Source of the DNA: Candidatus Kaiserbacteria bacterium RIFCSPLOWO2_01_FULL_54_20 | GTDB taxonomy: Bacteria; Patescibacteriota; Minisyncoccia; Phycocordibacterales; UBA2100 | Direction: 5' to 3' | Assembly (NCBI GenBank): GCA_001783355.1 | Contig: MFMA01000027.1 | Coordinates: forward strand, 12,000 to 48,880 | Length of the DNA: 36,881 nt | Shown: positions 16,831 through 24,853 of the stretch, piece by piece | Position numbering within the stretch: the stretch's first letter is position 1 | Layout of the letters: each line of letters begins with the position of its first letter | Made by a program: the position numbers and the translations under genes | The notes under the pieces: generated by a model | Told to the model about the DNA's origin: nothing | The model's database searches: none | Seen by the model: only the letters and a program-made list of their open reading frames with translations

Positions 16831-17823
16831 ATGAAAGTCCTTTTCAGTGCCAACGATGCGGGCGGCGCGAATGCAATTGCGCCCGTTATTGCCTCTCTCG
16901 CTGGAAAAGGCGCAGAGCTCCACGGAGCGCTGAGCGGTCCGGCGCAAGATATTTTTGCCGCATCCGGCATACCGTTTACCGCCGGATTCTCCGCTTCGCC
17001 AGAGATATTTGTCGCCGGAACGAGCGCGGGGGACACGCCCGATAAGCGCATCATGCGCGAGCTTACGGGGACGCCGAGCCTGTACGTGCTTGATTTCTGG
17101 CTTAATTACTGGCAGAGATTTTCAACAACAGGAAAAAAAGATTTTGCGTACCTTCCGACACGCATCTGTGTGATGGATGAGATTGCAAAAGGGGAAATGA
17201 TTGCTGAAGGGTTCCCACCAGAGCGGCTCATTGTTACAGGCAATCCGCATTTCGATCACTTTGCCGATGCAATCGAGCGCGCAGACGAAGAGGCCGGGCG
17301 AATATTGTTCATTTCACAGCCGCTCCGCGATATCGCTCGCATGCAGGGGTATTCGGGCGCCGCGTACGATGAGTACGCGTCGCTCAGTGACGTCGTGCAA
17401 GCGCTCGAATCAGTGCCGGAACAATTCTACGTATCGATACGTTTGCATCCGAAAGAGTCGGACGAAAAGTACGCAGCATACATAGGGTCGCGCGTGCGCT
17501 GGGCTCCGGAATCCACCATTGAGGGGGCCATTTCGAGATCGGGACTCGTCGTCGGCATGTCGTCTCCGGTATTGATGCAGGCCGCGGCGGCCGGCAAACG
17601 CGTAGTAAGTTACGAGCCGGGGCTTGCGGGTGCCGACAGCTTGGTGAGCAACCGTTGCGGCGTGACGCGGCGATTGGACACTCCCGCCGGGCTTGCGGCG
17701 GAATTCAGCGACTATGCCGCCGGCAAGCCGTCGCCCACCACGGAAGACTTCAGGAAATTCTGGCCGCAGGGAGCTACGGAGCGCGTAGTTGCCGAAGTGT
17801 ATGCACTTGCGGTGAAAAAGTGA
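16831..17823 (+). CDS. GT-B-fold protein of unassigned function; candidate UDP-sugar hydrolase or glycosyltransferase
   Basis: The 330-residue protein starts MKVLFSANDAGGANAIAPVI, a glycine-rich Rossmann start. Later landmarks are VTGNPHFDHF (135-144), IRLHPKESDEKY (203-214) and GMSSPVLMQAAAAGKRVVSY (242-261). The HPKE and the small-residue-rich donor-site helix recall CDP-glycerol transferase, capsule and UDP-GlcNAc 2-epimerase relatives. The classical PseG signature (GSGHVMR-like) is absent. It sits between the two DegT aminotransferases in the Pse run, which lacks an obvious PseG, so it may fill that hydrolase step. That is inference. The frame is open upstream; I chose the ATG at 16831 because it starts the Rossmann strand and follows AAAAAGGGCGGG. 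Confidence 0.55.
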   Translation: MKVLFSANDAGGANAIAPVIASLAGKGAELHGALSGPAQDIFAASGIPFTAGFSASPEIFVAGTSAGDTPDKRIMRELTGTPSLYVLDFWLNYWQRFSTTGKKDFAYLPTRICVMDEIAKGEMIAEGFPPERLIVTGNPHFDHFADAIERADEEAGRILFISQPLRDIARMQGYSGAAYDEYASLSDVVQALESVPEQFYVSIRLHPKESDEKYAAYIGSRVRWAPESTIEGAISRSGLVVGMSSPVLMQAAAAGKRVVSYEPGLAGADSLVSNRCGVTRRLDTPAGLAAEFSDYAAGKPSPTTEDFRKFWPQGATERVVAEVYALAVKK

Positions 17824-17836
17824 TACAAGTTACCCT

Positions 17837-18982
17837 ATGAAGACGATTCCTTATTCAACACAAGACATCAATGAGGCCGACATCAGGGCGGTGACGCGCG
17901 TTCTGCGTTCGCGCTGGCTCACTCAGGGACCCGCAGTTGAACGCTTCGAGAATGCGGTCGCGAAGAAAGTCGGTGCGAAGTTTGCGGTCGCGTTTAATTC
18001 CGGAACCGCGGCGCTTCACGCAGCCTACTTTGCTGCAGGGGTAAAGCAGGGAAATGAGGTAATCGTACCCGCTCTCACGTTTGCGGCCACGGCAAATGCC
18101 GCGCTCTATCTTGGCGCCACTCCCGTCTTCGCGGACTCTGATATGCATACGGGGAATATGAGCGTCGCCGACGCGTGCAAAAAGATAACCAACAGAACAA
18201 AAGCGATTGTGCCGGTGGATTACGGCGGCAGGCCGGCAGATTTGCGCGAGTTCCGTGCGCTTGCAAAGAAGCACAAGCTGGTCCTTATTGAAGATGCCGC
18301 GCAGGCGCTCGGCGCCACGTACCGGGGAAAGCCAGTCGGTACGCAGGCCGACATGACCATGTTCAGTTTCCATCCGGTGAAATCAATTACTACCGGAGAG
18401 GGCGGTGCCATCGTGACCGATAACAAGAAGTACAAAGATCTACTGAAGCTGTTTCGCAGCCATGGAATCAGCAAGGATGCGGGCACGTTCATCGTAAAGA
18501 GGGGACGCGGTGCGTGGTATCAGGAGATGCAGGTGCTTGGATTCAATTACCGCATGCAGGAAATGTCCGCCGCTCTCGGGGAAAGTCAGTTGAAGCGCCT
18601 AGATTCTTTTATAGCCAAGCGTTGCATTGCGGCACAGCGCTACGGAAAATTACTCAAGGATATTCCCGGACTTGTCCTGCCTCCTGACGAGCGACCTCAA
18701 GAGCAGTCGGCGTGGCACCTGTATCCGTTACGGCTCATACCCGCCATGGTGCATCGCCGCGACGAAATTCTTGCCAAGCTCCGCACAGCGGGCATCGGCG
18801 CGCAGGTTCATCATGTGCCGGTCCACCTGCATCTGTTTTACGAAAACTTGGGTTATAAAAAGGGACTCTGCCCCGACGCGGAAGCTTTTGTGAATTCAGA
18901 AATATCAATCCCGCTGTTTCCCGCCATAACTGCAAAACAGCAGGTATATATAGCTGAAGCCTTGCGGAAAATAATCGGTTAA
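17837..18982 (+). CDS. pseC: UDP-4-amino-4,6-dideoxy-N-acetyl-L-altrosamine transaminase
   Basis: The 381-residue DegT-family enzyme opens with IPYSTQDINEADIRAVTRVL and RWLTQGP, the characteristic PseC N-terminus. It continues with FNSGTAALHAAYFAAG (53-68), LIEDAAQALGATY (150-162) and MFSFHPVKSITTGEGG with the PLP lysine at Lys182. PseC transfers an amino group from glutamate to the PseB product in the cytoplasm. It lies 13 nt after the GT-B gene and 7 nt before the YdcF-like gene, within one plus-strand run. Confidence 0.87.
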   Translation: MKTIPYSTQDINEADIRAVTRVLRSRWLTQGPAVERFENAVAKKVGAKFAVAFNSGTAALHAAYFAAGVKQGNEVIVPALTFAATANAALYLGATPVFADSDMHTGNMSVADACKKITNRTKAIVPVDYGGRPADLREFRALAKKHKLVLIEDAAQALGATYRGKPVGTQADMTMFSFHPVKSITTGEGGAIVTDNKKYKDLLKLFRSHGISKDAGTFIVKRGRGAWYQEMQVLGFNYRMQEMSAALGESQLKRLDSFIAKRCIAAQRYGKLLKDIPGLVLPPDERPQEQSAWHLYPLRLIPAMVHRRDEILAKLRTAGIGAQVHHVPVHLHLFYENLGYKKGLCPDAEAFVNSEISIPLFPAITAKQQVYIAEALRKIIG

Positions 18983-18989
18983 GAACAGT

Positions 18990-19601
18990 ATGAAAGCCCC
19001 GGATGCAATCGTCGTACTCTCAGGCGGCATTAAGCAAATCGCTGGCCGCTGGGTGAGTACTGACTTTACCGACCATGATGATAGGCAGGGGGCTCCTGGC
19101 GCTTCACTGAGGGTTGCGGCTGCCACGATACTCAGCAAGCGATATCCTTCGGCTCGGATCATAGCGAGCGGAGGCGCGGGCTATGATGTACCGGAAGACG
19201 CTCCAAAAAATCGTCCGCTCTTGTGCGAAATATTGAAAGCGGAGCTTGTCGCTGCAGACGTCCCCGAGGAACGTATTGAGCTTGAGAACGCATCCAACAC
19301 AACGTATCAACAGCTGCAACAGCTGGAGATTCTTATCCGACACAGATCATTTCGCAGCGTTGCCATTATTTCAAGCCGCTGGCACCTGCCGCGGATCGAG
19401 ACCATGCTCAATGTAAAATTCTCGGCATTACGAGCGAGCGTCGGGCTTGTGTCCGCCGAGGAGATATTGATTGAGGCGGACCCGGCGCGTTGGGGGCCCA
19501 TGATCGCGAAAGCATACGCCAGCGCATTTATGGCAGAAAGAATGGCCAACGAGAATCGGGGCATTTCGCAGATAAAAAATGGCACATATCAATTTCGATA
19601 A
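18990..19601 (+). CDS. YdcF/ElyC/SanA-like DUF218 protein
   Basis: The 203-residue protein has the DUF218 order: DAIVVLSGGIKQ (5-16), ARIIASGGAG, the ENASNTTYQQLQQL helix with the conserved Glu-x-x-x-x-Asn-Thr pattern, and ISSRWHLPRIETM near the end. Family members bind or process phosphorylated or lipid-linked cell-envelope intermediates, but no reaction is firmly established. The protein lacks the membrane anchor of ElyC/SanA, so it should be cytoplasmic. Its place between pseC and the formyltransferase suggests a role with nonulosonate intermediates. This is inference from position. Confidence 0.7.
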   Translation: MKAPDAIVVLSGGIKQIAGRWVSTDFTDHDDRQGAPGASLRVAAATILSKRYPSARIIASGGAGYDVPEDAPKNRPLLCEILKAELVAADVPEERIELENASNTTYQQLQQLEILIRHRSFRSVAIISSRWHLPRIETMLNVKFSALRASVGLVSAEEILIEADPARWGPMIAKAYASAFMAERMANENRGISQIKNGTYQFR

Positions 19602-19609
19602 ATCTCAAT

Positions 19610-19615
19610 TACACT
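19610..19615 (+). promoter_or_regulatory. Possible -10 box before the formyltransferase gene
   Basis: TACACT ends 7 nt before the ATG at 19623 in a 21-nt gap that has no Shine-Dalgarno sequence. The arrangement resembles the leaderless-type starts elsewhere in the window but is one base longer. Confidence 0.3.
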
Positions 19616-19622
19616 TGACTCC

Positions 19623-20279
19623 ATGAGGAAACTGAAGATAAGCATTCTTAACGACAGCCCGCGCAGCTGGTTTGTACCTTACGGGCAGGAGCTCGTTCTG
19701 AAGCTGAGAGAGCGCGGTCACGAAGTGGCCAGGATAGAAAATACGCAGGAATTACCACGCGGCGACATCGCTTTTTTCCTCAGTTGCGAACAAATCATCG
19801 GCAAAGACGTGCGGGACCGTAACACGAACAATATCGTTATTCACGCGAGCGCCCTGCCGCAAGGAAAGGGATGGTCCCCGCTTGCCTGGCAGATCCTGGA
19901 GGGAAAAAATGAGATTACGCTTACGATGTTTGAAGCGGCAGACGACGTTGACGCAGGAGACGTATTCGCGACAGAAACGATTACATTTGATGGTCATGAA
20001 CTGATTGACGAAATGCGGCAAAAGGAAGGAGAAGCAATCATCAGTCTCGCGCTCCGATTCGTTGACGCATATCCGAATGTCACCAGTCGTCCGCAGGAGG
20101 GGAAAGAGAGTATATACCCCAAACGCGCACCGAAAGACAGCGAGCTTGACCCAAAAAAGCCGCTTACCGAACTGTTCAACCAGTTGCGAGTCGCCGATAA
20201 TGAACGGTATCCGGCGTTCTTTACCCATCGCGGGCACACCTATGTGCTGAAGATATTCAAGAAAGACAATGAAAAATAA
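19623..20279 (+). CDS. Formyltransferase-family protein (Formyl_trans_N), likely sugar N-formyltransferase
   Basis: The 218-residue protein has NNIVIHASALPQGKGWSPLA (about 70-89), equivalent to the formyltransferase catalytic loop (Asn-x-His and Ser-x-Leu-Pro), then EITLTMFEAADDVDAGDVF with the family's conserved Asp-x-Gly-Asp. The full-length Fmt C-terminal domain is missing and is replaced by about 60 residues including a basic tail. Relatives in glycan clusters use N10-formyltetrahydrofolate to formylate a 4-amino sugar. It lies between pseC and pseI, so formylation of the PseC product in place of, or alongside, PseH acetylation is the likely role. The next gene starts at or just after its stop. 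Confidence 0.72.
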   Translation: MRKLKISILNDSPRSWFVPYGQELVLKLRERGHEVARIENTQELPRGDIAFFLSCEQIIGKDVRDRNTNNIVIHASALPQGKGWSPLAWQILEGKNEITLTMFEAADDVDAGDVFATETITFDGHELIDEMRQKEGEAIISLALRFVDAYPNVTSRPQEGKESIYPKRAPKDSELDPKKPLTELFNQLRVADNERYPAFFTHRGHTYVLKIFKKDNEK

Positions 20280-20283
20280 AAGT

Positions 20284-21318
20284 ATGAAAGTAAGCGGGCG
20301 CGCCGTAGGAGCGGGTCATCCGGCCCTCATCGTCGCCGAGCTCTCCGGCAACCACAACCATGATATAAAACGTGCCATAAAGATAATAGATGCCGCGGCC
20401 GAAGCGGGTGCCGATGCGATAAAACTTCAGACGTATACGCCGGATACACTCACTATTAAGTCCGCCACCAAGCCTTTTCGCGTAACGTGGAAAGGGAAGC
20501 GCCGCACCCTGTACGATTTATACGAGGAAGCCTACACACCGTGGGAGTGGCACAAGGAACTATTTGCGCACGCAAAAAAACGCGGCCTTATCTGTTTTTC
20601 CACCCCGTTTGATAATTCTGCCGTGGATTTTCTGGAGAAACTCGGACAACCGATATACAAAGTTGCCTCATTTGAGATCATCGATATCCCGCTCCTTGAG
20701 CGCATCGGCAAAACAAAAAAGCCGGTCATACTGTCGCGGGGCATGGCATCAGTAGAAGAAATTCGTTTAGCTCTGAAGACGTTGCGAAAGTTCGGAACCA
20801 AAGATATTGTCCTTCTGCACTGCATAAGTGCGTATCCTGCGCGCCCGAAAGACATGCACCTTTCCACCATTCCCGACATGCGCACGCGCTTCGGCGTTAG
20901 TGTCGGGCTTTCCGACCACACGCTCGGAATAGATGTCGCTATTGCCGCCGTTGCTCTCGGCGCCGTCATTATTGAAAAGCATCTCACGCTCCGACGCAAA
21001 GATGGCGGGCCTGATTCGAGTTTCTCCCTGGAACCGAACGAATTTGCAGAAATGGTGCGCGGGGTGCGAACGGTTGAGGATGCGCTCGGGCGACCCTCAT
21101 ATTCCGAGAGCACGTACGAAAAAAAGAATATTGTTTTTCGCAAATCTCTTTTCGTCGTGCGTGACATGAAGAAAGGGGAAACGTTCACGCCGGATAACGT
21201 ACGCTCCATTAGGCCCGGGAACGGACTCGCGCCCAAGTTCTACCGTTCAGTCGTAGGGAAACGTGCCGCTCGCGATATCTCCCGCGCGACCCCTTTGCAC
21301 AATGGTTTGATAGCGTAG
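20284..21318 (+). CDS. pseI: Pseudaminic acid synthase
   Basis: The protein has 344 residues from the ATG at 20284. The NeuB-family barrel has IVAELSGNHNHDIKRAIKII and GADAIKLQTYTPDTLT, the PseI form. It continues with ICFSTPFDNSAVDFL, VASFEIIDIPLLERI, GLSDHTLGID, VIIEKHLTLRR and GGPDSSFSLEPNEFAEMV. A C-terminal SAF (antifreeze-like) domain covers roughly the last 65 residues. PseI condenses the hexose intermediate with phosphoenolpyruvate to give the nine-carbon sugar. An ATG at 20269 would add five residues and overlap the preceding gene by 11 nt; either start is possible. Confidence 0.9.
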   Translation: MKVSGRAVGAGHPALIVAELSGNHNHDIKRAIKIIDAAAEAGADAIKLQTYTPDTLTIKSATKPFRVTWKGKRRTLYDLYEEAYTPWEWHKELFAHAKKRGLICFSTPFDNSAVDFLEKLGQPIYKVASFEIIDIPLLERIGKTKKPVILSRGMASVEEIRLALKTLRKFGTKDIVLLHCISAYPARPKDMHLSTIPDMRTRFGVSVGLSDHTLGIDVAIAAVALGAVIIEKHLTLRRKDGGPDSSFSLEPNEFAEMVRGVRTVEDALGRPSYSESTYEKKNIVFRKSLFVVRDMKKGETFTPDNVRSIRPGNGLAPKFYRSVVGKRAARDISRATPLHNGLIA

Positions 21319-21331
21319 TATTGAAAATATC

Positions 21332-22021
21332 ATGAGCGATCATTCTGTACTCGTAGTTATTCCGGCCAAGGCGCGCTCTACGCGCATTCCGGGAAAGAAT
21401 CTGAAAGACTTGTGCGGCAAGCCGATGATGGCCTACATCATAGAAACGGCCAAAGGAGCGAAAGGTGTGGACCGCGTTGTTGTGACGACAGAATCCGAGG
21501 AGATTAAGAAGGTTGCCGAACGGTACGGTGCGGAAGTTCCGTTTCTCCGTCCGCCGGAACTCACCTCGGACACGGCGACTTCCCAAGAAGTGGTCTCGCA
21601 CGCGCTTTCCGCACTCAAAGCGCACGATGGGTACGACCCAGAGTACGTACTCTTGCTCTACCCAACATCGCCCCTACTCTCGCGCGAGCGGGTTGAGCAG
21701 GCCATCGCTCTCGCGATCGAGAAAGATGCTGATTCGGTGGTGAGCGGCTACTACGATAAGGGGCATTATTGGATAGAAGATAAAGGTGCGTGGAAAAGAC
21801 TGTACCCGGTGCACCCGGTCAATAGCCAGTACCAGGACCCGCTCTTCAAAGAGAACGGCGCGATATACATGACGCGCGCTTTGGCACTGCAGAAGCAAAA
21901 GCAATTGCTCGCCGATCGTGTAGAGGTGCTTCTGATGAATCCTGACGAGAATATTGACGTTGATTATCCGGAGGATTTCGCACGCGTTGAAGCTACCCTT
22001 CGCGATAGGCGCGGAACATAA
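21332..22021 (+). CDS. pseF: CMP-nonulosonate cytidylyltransferase (PseF/NeuA family)
   Basis: The 229-residue protein has IPAKARSTRIPGKNLKDLCG (10-29), the CTP-binding signature of acylneuraminate cytidylyltransferases. It continues with VVVTTESEEIKKVAERYGAE, LLLYPTSPLL and ENGAIYMT, and ends in PDENIDVDYPEDF with the metal-binding acidic pair. It activates the PseI product as CMP-sugar for transfer. It is the last gene of the Pse run and lies 13 nt after pseI. The name pseF rests on context; by sequence alone it is a general acylneuraminate cytidylyltransferase. Confidence 0.82.
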   Translation: MSDHSVLVVIPAKARSTRIPGKNLKDLCGKPMMAYIIETAKGAKGVDRVVVTTESEEIKKVAERYGAEVPFLRPPELTSDTATSQEVVSHALSALKAHDGYDPEYVLLLYPTSPLLSRERVEQAIALAIEKDADSVVSGYYDKGHYWIEDKGAWKRLYPVHPVNSQYQDPLFKENGAIYMTRALALQKQKQLLADRVEVLLMNPDENIDVDYPEDFARVEATLRDRRGT

Positions 22022-22048
22022 CGGCAGGAAAGGCTGTATCGGTAAAAA

Positions 22049-22147
22049 ATGGACTTTTCTGCGGCAGATGTCGTCGCATTTCTAAAAAGACGCCCCGATC
22101 TTGTTGCGATCAATCCAGGAGCGCGACAGAACATCCCGCCGGGTTGA
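22049..22147 (+). pseudogene. Short 32-codon frame at the join of two clusters, possible gene remnant
   Basis: The 127-bp gap between the two convergent nonulosonate clusters holds a frame encoding MDFSAADVVAFLKRRPDLVA and ending in a TGA one base before the stop of the minus-strand gene. The peptide looks like the start of a real helical protein cut short, but I cannot assign a family. It may be the remnant of a gene truncated when the two blocks were joined, or chance. Confidence 0.25.
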
Positions 22148-22148
22148 T

Positions 22149-24062
22149 CTAGAAGCGCGGATCTATCGTTTTAAGCGCTTTCATTCCAGCTGCGAAGCCC
22201 TCACCGCCGAATTTATGTCCCTGCCAGATCTCCGGGAGTATCCAGTGTTTTGTACGAACGAGATACGCAAGAAGCATTTTAAAATCGATCGCACCATCGC
22301 CGATACGCAGCCCCTCGCCTCCCCAATTAGCGGCATCAGAAACGTGAATATACTTTGTAACGGGCAAGATCGTTTTGACGAAATCCTCGAACTTTTTGCC
22401 ATACCGATTGCAGTAAAGCGCGGCATGCGATGTGTCGAACACGATCCCGTACCCTGTCTTTTTTGAGAACTCAGCTATTTCTTCGGCGTCCATGAAATTG
22501 GCGTGATGCCACGTTCCGCCGAAATACCACGGACTTCCGGGCATATTCTCGACGAGAAGTTGAAGTCCCTCGTCATGGAGCTTCGACAGGGAATCAAGCA
22601 GGTTCGCATTTAGCTCCTTTTTGTGTTCTAGAAGCGGTCGTTCCATGTCCATTCCGCCAGGATGGATCACCACCTTGACTAAACCATCGCGATTCCGGAA
22701 ATTTTTCTTGAGGCGTCGTGCATGGTCGAGCGCCTTGTTAAAGAAAGCAACAGACCGCCTTCTTGTTTCCTTGTTCCTACTCGACAAGTCAAGCAGAAGG
22801 TCGCCGTCATACTCAGGCCCATGCACGACCAAGTCTCGATCATACGTGGTAGTACCGACACGATCGTGATGGATATCGCTATCACTGAGGTGGATCTCGA
22901 CAAAATCCGAATTTAGATGCAGGAGCGTGTCAATATCCGTCATCCGCCCCACGACGCCCCACTTGCGATTGAACGTGAGTTTCTCGATGTCTGACGGCGG
23001 CCTGGGGAGTCCTACGTCGGACTCGAGAATATAATCATCTTTCTTTATGTCGCGCGTGGTCACGGCGCTTCCAATGAAATAATCATACTTGATCGGTGTC
23101 GTGCCCTTACCGGGGCTTTTCACAGTGATATCTTTCGCACTCAAGATGCTGCCTTTTTTAATGGCCCGCGCAGCAACAAGAGATTTCGACAAATTTTCCC
23201 GGTTCAAAAACTCTCCACGAGAGGGATACCGTACAGGCTCTCCGATCCCTATCTCCGTAGCGCGTATTCCTCTGACAAGTTCTTTAAACTCATCAGGTTC
23301 TAGGCTGGCTTTGTGGTCAGGCCCCGGCAGTGTTCTATCGAGCGTTATGTGCTTTTCGATCACCCGGGCACCAAACGCAACCGCCGCGATAGAAATTGCG
23401 ATCCCGCTCTCGTGACCGGAGTATCCAACCGGACGTCCTCCGGATATCTCCTTGAGCCGCGGTAGGAATGCAAGATTAATGTCATAGTAGGGTGCCGGGT
23501 ACGTACTATTGCAGTGAAGGAACATGTAATTGGCTTTCTCTTTCTCAAGGAATTTAGCAACGTGCTCGATCTCCGAAACAAAAGACATGCCTGTCGATAT
23601 GAGCATTGGTTTTCTCATCCGGGCGACCTTTCTCAGAAGTGGAAGGTTGAACATGTCCGGAGAGCCGATCTTGAAGAACTGGACCCCAAGCTTGTTGAGA
23701 AAGCGCATACTCTTCTCATCCCAAGGCGTACATGCAAAACGTATGCCTTTCTTTTTTGCATACATCGCAAGCGACTTCATTTCGTTTTCGCTCAACTCGT
23801 TCTTTATGATGTGTTCAAGCAGATACTGCTGTGCATGTTCTTCACCCTGCGGGTTTCGGAGAACGTCACTTTTGTATACATCCTGCATTGAACGTTTCTG
23901 GAATTTTACGCAATCAGCGCCGGCATTCTTGGCCGCGTCGATAAGAGCACGCGCCATTTTTACATCACCTTGGTGAGCGAGACCCACCTCGGCAATAATG
24001 TAGGTCGGGTGCTTGTCGCCTATAAGGCGGCTACCAATACGAAATTCACGCACTTCACTCAT
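22149..24062 (-). CDS. NeuB-type nonulosonate synthase fused to a C-terminal sugar isomerase/AP-endonuclease-2 TIM barrel
   Basis: The protein has 637 residues, against about 350 for a normal NeuB/SpsE. Residues 20-270 form a NeuB barrel (IIAEVGLAHQGDVKMARALI, ADCVKFQKRS, RFACTPWDEKSMRFL, GYSGHESGIAISIAAVAFGA, VIEKHITLDRTLPGPDHKAS). About 285-350 is a SAF domain (LVAARAIKKGSILSAKDITV). From about 365 to the end is a second TIM barrel with LLVENMPGSPWYFGG, YGIVFDTSHAALY, HVSDAANWGGEGLRIGDGAI and LPEIWQGH. These give the Glu-Asp-His-Glu metal ligands of xylose-isomerase-like AP_endonuc_2 enzymes. The fusion may make its own substrate or modify the product. A GTG at 24077 is an alternative start overlapping the SDR gene. 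Confidence 0.82.
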   Translation of the reverse strand: MSEVREFRIGSRLIGDKHPTYIIAEVGLAHQGDVKMARALIDAAKNAGADCVKFQKRSMQDVYKSDVLRNPQGEEHAQQYLLEHIIKNELSENEMKSLAMYAKKKGIRFACTPWDEKSMRFLNKLGVQFFKIGSPDMFNLPLLRKVARMRKPMLISTGMSFVSEIEHVAKFLEKEKANYMFLHCNSTYPAPYYDINLAFLPRLKEISGGRPVGYSGHESGIAISIAAVAFGARVIEKHITLDRTLPGPDHKASLEPDEFKELVRGIRATEIGIGEPVRYPSRGEFLNRENLSKSLVAARAIKKGSILSAKDITVKSPGKGTTPIKYDYFIGSAVTTRDIKKDDYILESDVGLPRPPSDIEKLTFNRKWGVVGRMTDIDTLLHLNSDFVEIHLSDSDIHHDRVGTTTYDRDLVVHGPEYDGDLLLDLSSRNKETRRRSVAFFNKALDHARRLKKNFRNRDGLVKVVIHPGGMDMERPLLEHKKELNANLLDSLSKLHDEGLQLLVENMPGSPWYFGGTWHHANFMDAEEIAEFSKKTGYGIVFDTSHAALYCNRYGKKFEDFVKTILPVTKYIHVSDAANWGGEGLRIGDGAIDFKMLLAYLVRTKHWILPEIWQGHKFGGEGFAAGMKALKTIDPRF

Positions 24063-24070
24063 GCGCTTTT

Positions 24071-24853
24071 TTACCACGCCGTGAAGCCACCGTCAACGGT
24101 AACGATCGAACCAGTTGCGTAGGATGAGGCATCTGAAGCAAGAAAGATAACGATACCGGACGCCTCTTCAGGCTTTGCCATTCGTCCCAGGGGCGTCTTT
24201 TCGCTGTATCGTTTTACGAATTCGGGACTTTGGTCATTCTCAAAACCACCGAACACGATTGCGTTGACGCGGACCCCGTTCTTTCCCCAGAGCGTCGCCA
24301 GATATTTCGTGATGTTCAAGACGGCAGCCTTGCTCGCGCCGTACACGGCAGGCTTCTCGAAACCGGCGGGATATATGCGTTGGTCCGGCGCGACGACCCC
24401 GTAAATAGATGCAATATTGATGATAGATGCACCAGACCCCATAAGCGGATACAGAGTGCGACACACGAGCATGATGCCGGTTAGATTCACGCGGAGTTCC
24501 TTTTCCCACTTTTCAATCGGGTAGTTCTCGAACGTTATTCCATTGTTACCACCATCCTCCACCCGCGGGTTAAATGCCGCATTGTTGATAAGAACATCGA
24601 TCCCGGTGAACTTCTCCTTGATCTGATCCGCGGCCTCGTGTAATGCACTCTCGTCGGTAATGTCGCATTGAAAGTAAGTGGCATCGGCATTCGCTGCTGC
24701 GAGTCGGGCTTTCCCCTCTGTCGGCGAAAGGATGTCGAGTGCGATCACACTTGCTCCCTCGTTCACGAGTGCACGCGCGAGAGACAGCCCTAAAAAACCG
24801 CATGCTCCGGTGAGCGCAACCCTTTTTCCGCGTATGGAGATGGTCTGGTTCAT
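24071..24853 (-). CDS. Short-chain dehydrogenase/reductase (PtmA-like SDR)
   Basis: The 260-residue classical SDR has the NAD(P) loop GACGFLGLSLARAL (16-29), Asp64 in FQCDITDE, NNAAFN (90-95) and the catalytic Ser149 (INIASIYG), Tyr171 and Lys175 (YGASKAAV). It ends with YATGSIVTVDGGFTAW, a standard SDR C-terminus. SDRs of this type occur next to NeuB-like synthases in flagellin-glycan and LPS clusters (PtmA of Campylobacter), where they are thought to oxidise or reduce the nonulosonate or its precursor. Its ATG overlaps the stop of the aminotransferase gene ahead of it (ATGA). Confidence 0.82.
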   Translation of the reverse strand: MNQTISIRGKRVALTGACGFLGLSLARALVNEGASVIALDILSPTEGKARLAAANADATYFQCDITDESALHEAADQIKEKFTGIDVLINNAAFNPRVEDGGNNGITFENYPIEKWEKELRVNLTGIMLVCRTLYPLMGSGASIINIASIYGVVAPDQRIYPAGFEKPAVYGASKAAVLNITKYLATLWGKNGVRVNAIVFGGFENDQSPEFVKRYSEKTPLGRMAKPEEASGIVIFLASDASSYATGSIVTVDGGFTAW

